From: Clostridium sp.
GTDB lineage: Bacteria; Bacillota; Clostridia; Clostridiales; Clostridiaceae
Length of the DNA stretch: 37,900 nt
Direction of reading: 5' to 3'
Assembly (NCBI GenBank): GCA_017435645.1
Contig: JAFSER010000014.1
Location: 1-37,900 of the forward strand
In this document: in pieces, positions 33,983 to 37,900 of the stretch
How positions within the stretch are numbered: the stretch's first letter is position 1
How the letters are laid out: each line of letters begins with the position of its first letter
The notes under the pieces: generated by a model
What the model was told of the DNA's origin: nothing
The model's input: only the letters and a program-made list of their open reading frames with translations
Database searches by the model: none
Made by a program: the position numbers and the translations under genes

Positions 33983-35794
33983 ATGAGTAAGGCTTTAAGT
34001 TTTTATAAAGAGGAAATTTCAAAAAGAGAAGATGTTATAAAAAGTTTAGATAAGATAATTAATATAATTTCTATAATAAGGCTAGTAATAGTATTAGCAA
34101 CTATTGGGTTAGCCTATTATTTTTATAAAAGTGAAAATTTAATCTTAACTATCATGTCAATAATAATGGGAATTATATTATTTTTAATAGTTGCTATTTT
34201 TCACAATAGAAAAATAAGCTTAAGAAAAGAAAGTAGATTATATATAGAAATTAATAATAAAGGTATAAACAGAATAGAAGGTAATTTTAAAAATCAAGAT
34301 GATAATGGTAAAGAGTATTTAGATGAAAAGCATGGATTTACTAGTGATTTAGATATATTTGGCAGAAATTCTTTATTTCAAATGATTAATTCTACAAAAA
34401 CTAAGTTTGGTAGAGAAAGATTAAAGGATATGTTATCTCTAAGAAAGACTCCTAAAATAGAAGAGATATTAGCTAATCAAGAATCAATTAAGGAGCTAGG
34501 AAAAAATGTTGAGTGGAGGCAGGAACTAGAAGTAAAATCTACTTTAAAGAAAAGTGGAGTTGAGAGTATTAATGATTTATTAAAGTGGGCAGAAGAAACA
34601 AAGGAAATTACTTTAGCCTTAAAAGTAGTTCCATATATATTTATTTCAATTACTGCAATATCTATATTTTTGGTTATATCAAATATTTTACCAGTAACAT
34701 ATTTGATATTAATATTTATGATTAATTATGTAGTAGTAAAGCTATTAACTAAAGATTTAGCAGAAATTATTAATTTATTTAGTAAACATAAAAAGGATAT
34801 TGAAGCTTATACAAATATAATAGAGTTAATTGAAAAGAAGAATTTCAAATCATCTTCTTTAAATAAATTAAAAGAAAGATTATCTAATGACAATAAAGAT
34901 TCATTGAAAGAAATGAAATCATTAAAATCATTAGTAGATTGGCTTGGAGATAGTACTGGAAATGCATACTATTTAATATTAAATGTAACTATTTTATCAG
35001 ACACATTTATTTTAAAAAATTTAGAACAATGGAGAAAGGTGAATGGTAAGAATCTTAAAGGATGGTTAGAAGCTATGGGAGAGTTTGAAGCACTATCAAG
35101 TATTTCAAATTTAGCTTTTGACTTTGAAGAATGGAGCTTTCCAGAAATAGTTAGTGAAGATAAGGTAGAAGGAGTAAATATTGCCCATCCTTTATTAGGA
35201 GAAAAGGCAGTTTCTAATAGTTTTAAATTAAGTTCTAAAAATGGCGTTTATAGTAAGGTTGCTTTAATTACAGGTTCAAATATGTCAGGTAAAAGTACGT
35301 TTTTAAGAACAATAGGATTAAATTTACTATTGAGTTATATAGGGGCACCTGTATGTGCTAAGAGCTTTAGTTGTAGTATATTTAATATTTATACATGTAT
35401 GAGAACTAAAGATAATTTAGAAGAAAATATATCATCATTTTATGCAGAAATATTAAGAATAAAAATATTAATAGAAGCAGCTAAAAAAGGGGAAAAAGTA
35501 TTTTTCTTATTAGATGAGATATTTAAAGGAACAAATTCTAGGGATAGACACGAGGGGGCCAAGGTTCTTATAAATCAATTGGTGAAAAATGGAGCTATGG
35601 GGTTAGTATCAACTCATGATTTAGAACTTTGTGATTTAGAAGAAACAAGAGATTGGTTGAAAAATTATAATTTCCAAGAATATTATCAAGATAACAAGAT
35701 AAAGTTTGATTATACTTTAAGGGAAGGAAAGAGTAAAACTCAAAATGCAGTACATTTAATGAAACTTGCAGGAATAAACTTTGATAATAATTAA
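33983..35794 (+). CDS. Membrane-anchored MutS-family ATPase
   Basis: The 603-residue protein ends in a MutS-type ATPase domain with Walker A TGSNMSGKST (K437), Walker B FFLLDEIFKGTNSRDRHEGA (near 508-527) and STHDLELC. It lacks the N-terminal mismatch-recognition domain of MutS1 (no FxE motif near the start). Instead it has two membrane segments at about 29-48 and 53-73 and two more at about 215-256, with a core/lever-like helical region (about 260-400). Such membrane-linked MutS homologs occur in Firmicutes and other phyla and are not the main mismatch-repair protein; their substrate is uncertain. GAGGTGAT precedes the ATG. It stands alone, without mutL. Confidence 0.88.
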   Translation: MSKALSFYKEEISKREDVIKSLDKIINIISIIRLVIVLATIGLAYYFYKSENLILTIMSIIMGIILFLIVAIFHNRKISLRKESRLYIEINNKGINRIEGNFKNQDDNGKEYLDEKHGFTSDLDIFGRNSLFQMINSTKTKFGRERLKDMLSLRKTPKIEEILANQESIKELGKNVEWRQELEVKSTLKKSGVESINDLLKWAEETKEITLALKVVPYIFISITAISIFLVISNILPVTYLILIFMINYVVVKLLTKDLAEIINLFSKHKKDIEAYTNIIELIEKKNFKSSSLNKLKERLSNDNKDSLKEMKSLKSLVDWLGDSTGNAYYLILNVTILSDTFILKNLEQWRKVNGKNLKGWLEAMGEFEALSSISNLAFDFEEWSFPEIVSEDKVEGVNIAHPLLGEKAVSNSFKLSSKNGVYSKVALITGSNMSGKSTFLRTIGLNLLLSYIGAPVCAKSFSCSIFNIYTCMRTKDNLEENISSFYAEILRIKILIEAAKKGEKVFFLLDEIFKGTNSRDRHEGAKVLINQLVKNGAMGLVSTHDLELCDLEETRDWLKNYNFQEYYQDNKIKFDYTLREGKSKTQNAVHLMKLAGINFDNN

Positions 35795-35885
35795 CTTAAA
35801 TAATATTATTATGGAAGAATGACTATATTTATTAGAGAAATAGATTAATTTATATATTGAAAAGAGAGGTCTTGACCATTTAAAT

Positions 35886-35950
35886 AGAAAAAATATGATA
35901 CTAGGGTGACTTGGAGTTAGGGACGGAACAGCTAGCATCATATTTTTTCT
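35886..35950. repeat. Long palindrome with GC-rich 27-nt loop
   Basis: AGAAAAAATATGAT (35886-35899) pairs perfectly with ATCATATTTTTTCT (35937-35950). After one A/C mismatch, CTAG (35901-35904) pairs with CTAG (35932-35935). The loop at 35905-35931 (GGTGACTTGGAGTTAGGGAC, then GGAACAG) is far more GC-rich than the surroundings and can form a TGACT/AGTTA inner hairpin. It may act as a bidirectional terminator between genes, a REP-like dispersed element, or a structured RNA. Confidence 0.7.
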
Positions 35951-36033
35951 CCTATTTTATAGAATATATAGTGAAAAATATTCGGAAAAATGGCATAATG
36001 TAGATGTGAAGATAATAGTATGAGAGGTATAAA

Positions 36034-36951
36034 ATGGCGTTTATAATAATTGATTTAGAGTTTAATAACTTAGAAGGTATACATAAATATTATCCAGATT
36101 TACTCAAGAAGTATCCAAGCCTTGAAAGTATAGATTTGGATAATGAGATAATAGAAATAGGAGCAATAAAACTAGATAATTATATGAAGCCACTTAAAGA
36201 GTTTAAAGCATATATTAAGCCATCTGTAATTCCAGTTTTAAATCCAAAAATATCAGAGATAACGAGTATAACTGAAAATGATTTAGAAAAGGGATTATCT
36301 TTTCAGGAGGGAATGGATAAGCTGGCTGATATGATTGATGAGGGGGATATTATATGCTCCTGGGCAAAAGATGATGTAATAGAAATAATAAATAATGCAA
36401 TTTATTATAAGTATGAAAATTTAAATTGGCTAAAGAATTACTTAGATTTGCAAGAGTATTCTACTAAGATTTTAGGAAAGAAAAAATCATTAAGTTTGAA
36501 AAATGCATTAGAAGAAATGAGGATAAAGATAGATAAAAGTAAGCTTCATGATGCTTTGAATGATGCAATTTATGCGTCAGAGGTATTTAAGAGAATCTAT
36601 AATTCTAAGGCTATAAAAATTTATATAAATAAGGATATTTATAATATGCCTGCTAAATCTATAAAGAACTTAAAAGAATATGAGTTGGATAAGAATAAGA
36701 TAATTTGTAAGTGTCCAAAATGTAAAATAGATATAGAGTTAGAGAATGATTTTATCCCAATAAAGTGGAGATTTGTTGCTATTGGAATGTGTCCAAAATG
36801 CAAAAATAAAATTATCGATGAGGTTATAGTAAAGCAGAGTTTTAATGGAAACGAGTTATATAAGGAAGTAGCAACTATAATTAATGAAATTGAGTATATA
36901 AGATATTTAGATATTATTAAAAAAATCAAAAATAAATTAAATAAGTCTTAA
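36034..36951 (+). CDS. DnaQ-fold 3'-5' exonuclease with C-terminal zinc ribbon
   Basis: The N-terminal part (about 1-195) is an exonuclease of the DEDDh class, with D7 and E9 (IIIDLEF), a candidate third acidic residue in WAKDD (D113/D114), and the H172/D177 pair (LHDALNDA). These proteins remove nucleotides from DNA or RNA 3' ends; the KapD/ERI-1-like group acts on RNA, which fits this general shape. The C-terminal part (about 196-305) carries a four-cysteine zinc ribbon (C227, C230, C253, C256 in CPKC repeats), an unusual addition. GAGAGG precedes the ATG. No partner gene adjoins it. The substrate is not clear from sequence. Confidence 0.85.
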   Translation: MAFIIIDLEFNNLEGIHKYYPDLLKKYPSLESIDLDNEIIEIGAIKLDNYMKPLKEFKAYIKPSVIPVLNPKISEITSITENDLEKGLSFQEGMDKLADMIDEGDIICSWAKDDVIEIINNAIYYKYENLNWLKNYLDLQEYSTKILGKKKSLSLKNALEEMRIKIDKSKLHDALNDAIYASEVFKRIYNSKAIKIYINKDIYNMPAKSIKNLKEYELDKNKIICKCPKCKIDIELENDFIPIKWRFVAIGMCPKCKNKIIDEVIVKQSFNGNELYKEVATIINEIEYIRYLDIIKKIKNKLNKS

Positions 36952-37030
36952 AATTAATTTTCATTAAAACATTCCTAATATTGATATGATAAAATAAGAG
37001 CATCTAAAATCAAATGAGGGAGGGATGGAA

Positions 37031-37447
37031 ATGAATATTGCATTTTTTTTAACACCTAAAAATGAAGTAATATATGAGTATCTAGATGCTACTATGAGAC
37101 AAGTTATAGAGAGAATGGAGCATCACGGATATACAGCAATACCCCTAATAGATAAAGAAGGAAAATACGTTGGAACATTAACTGAAGGAGATTTACTTTG
37201 GAAATTAAAAAGTACTCCAGATCTTAATTTTAGAAATACTGAAAATGTAAAGGTTAATGATATACCAAGAAAAAGAAAACATAGAAGTGTTTCAATAAAT
37301 TCAGATGTTGAGAGTTTAATATTTTTGGCAACTACACAAAATTTCGTACCTGTAGTTGATGATGAAGGAATTTTTATTGGAATAATTAAAAGAAGTGATA
37401 TAATCAACTATTGTTATAGTGAAATGAAAAAGAAACAGATTGTATAA
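37031..37447 (+). CDS. CBS-domain pair protein
   Basis: The protein is made only of a tandem CBS pair, a Bateman module that usually binds adenine nucleotides and senses energy state. CBS1 covers about 1-60 (RQVIERMEHHGYTAIPLIDKEGKYVG), CBS2 about 75-135 (SVSINSDVESLIFLATTQNFVPVVDDEG). I prefer ATG 37031 (138 residues) to ATG 37025 because the SD GAGGGAGGG ends at 37024, directly against the latter. The stop lies 25 nt before yaaA, so the two may share a transcript. The regulated target is unknown. Confidence 0.88.
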   Translation: MNIAFFLTPKNEVIYEYLDATMRQVIERMEHHGYTAIPLIDKEGKYVGTLTEGDLLWKLKSTPDLNFRNTENVKVNDIPRKRKHRSVSINSDVESLIFLATTQNFVPVVDDEGIFIGIIKRSDIINYCYSEMKKKQIV

Positions 37448-37472
37448 AATAATATTATAAAGGAGGAGAGTT

Positions 37473-37900
37473 ATGTTAATAGTGATTTCTCCAGCTAAAA
37501 CACTAGATTTTTCAAGGAAAGATGATAATTTACCAATGAGTGAACCTAGATTTTTAGATAAGTCACAGGAAATAATAAATGAAATTGTAACTTATGATAG
37601 CTATTCTTTAGAGAAGCTTATGAAAATAAGTACAAAGCTTGCAACATTAAATAGAGATAGATTTAAGGTATGGAATCAAGATTTAGATACTGCAAAGCAT
37701 GCTTTACTTGCTTTTAAGGGTGAAGTTTTTAGAGGAATGGATGTAGGTAGTTTATCTCATTCAGAACTTTTTTATGCTAATGAACACCTAAGAATACTAT
37801 CAGGATTATATGGAGTACTTAGACCATTTGATGGTATTAATGAATATAGATTAGAAATGGGTACTAAACTTAAAGTAAATGGATTAAAAGATTTATATGA
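37473..37900 (+). CDS. yaaA: Peroxide stress protein YaaA (partial, cut by window end)
   Basis: The frame from ATG 37473, with AGGAGG 6 nt upstream, gives MLIVISPAKTLDFSRKDDN and continues past the window end without a stop. SPAKTLD, LKISTKLA-like and AFKGEVFRGMD segments, and LRILSGLYGVLRPFD are hallmarks of the YaaA (DUF328) family of DNA-binding proteins that limit iron-dependent oxidative damage in E. coli. Only about 142 of an expected 250 residues are visible. Confidence 0.93.
   Translation, partial: MLIVISPAKTLDFSRKDDNLPMSEPRFLDKSQEIINEIVTYDSYSLEKLMKISTKLATLNRDRFKVWNQDLDTAKHALLAFKGEVFRGMDVGSLSHSELFYANEHLRILSGLYGVLRPFDGINEYRLEMGTKLKVNGLKDLY

Noticed and set aside
35756-35941. A minus-strand ORF of 61 codons across the palindrome.
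   Set aside because: It has no clear ribosome binding site and its reading runs through the inverted repeat and the end of the MutS-like gene.
28772-37900. The run of nuclease, MutS-like, exonuclease and CBS genes as a defence island.
   Set aside because: The genes have separate promoters or terminators and belong to widespread housekeeping families. No toxin, CRISPR, restriction or transposase gene is present.

Overview
The window looks like chromosomal core sequence from a spore-forming Clostridium (cluster I, sensu stricto) or a close relative. The DNA is very AT-rich, arginine is mostly AGA, and strong GGAGG-type ribosome binding sites precede most genes. There is an alpha/beta-type small acid-soluble spore protein, and the order comFC - raiA-motif RNA - hpf - secA - prfB is a clostridial arrangement. 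I cannot name the species from sequence alone. Almost every gene is intact. I see no phage, IS element, CRISPR array or defence island.

Layout. 1-890: a TTG-started orphan protein converging on nagA (minus strand). 2161-6053: recD2, a decayed ComFA-like protein and comFC. 6027-6297: a raiA-motif structured RNA with its own sigma-A promoter and terminator. 6592-11366: hpf, secA and prfB, the last with the classical +1 programmed frameshift. 11570-17866 (minus strand): an extracellular proteolysis block made of a small membrane protein, a membrane-anchored M28 peptidase and a 1375-residue M6 metalloprotease with Ig-like and cell-wall-binding repeats. 18002-21223: tex, then an FMN riboswitch controlling the riboflavin transporter ribU. 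21434-23038 (minus): tsaE-tsaB-rimI, the t6A/ribosome modification operon. 23282-24563: a ZnuA-like protein that has lost its metal ligands, then two identical tRNA-Trp genes. 24681-28339: an orphan double-propeller sensor kinase and a SASP gene. 28772-32621: the YhaO/YhaN (SbcD/SbcC-like) nuclease pair. 32713-33702: a true zinc-binding lipoprotein behind a Fur-family-like palindrome. 33983-37900: a membrane-anchored MutS-family ATPase, a DnaQ-fold exonuclease with a zinc ribbon, a CBS-pair protein, and the start of yaaA, cut by the window edge.

How the genes fit together. Several encode genome maintenance and DNA processing (RecD2, ComFC, YhaO/YhaN, MutS-like, exonuclease). A second group serves translation and ribosome state (HPF, raiA RNA, RF2, TsaB/TsaE/RimI, tRNA-Trp, Tex). 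A third group faces the cell surface (M6 protease, M28 peptidase, ZnuA, the ZnuA-like protein, the sensor kinase).

The most interesting points are the separately transcribed raiA RNA, two apparently catalytically or ligand-dead paralogs (ComFA-like and ZnuA-like), an isolated long palindrome with a GC-rich loop at 35886-35950, a ribosome binding site buried in a terminator-like hairpin before the M28 gene, and the orphan sensor kinase. Most functional statements rest on motif recognition by eye. No database search or folding program was run.
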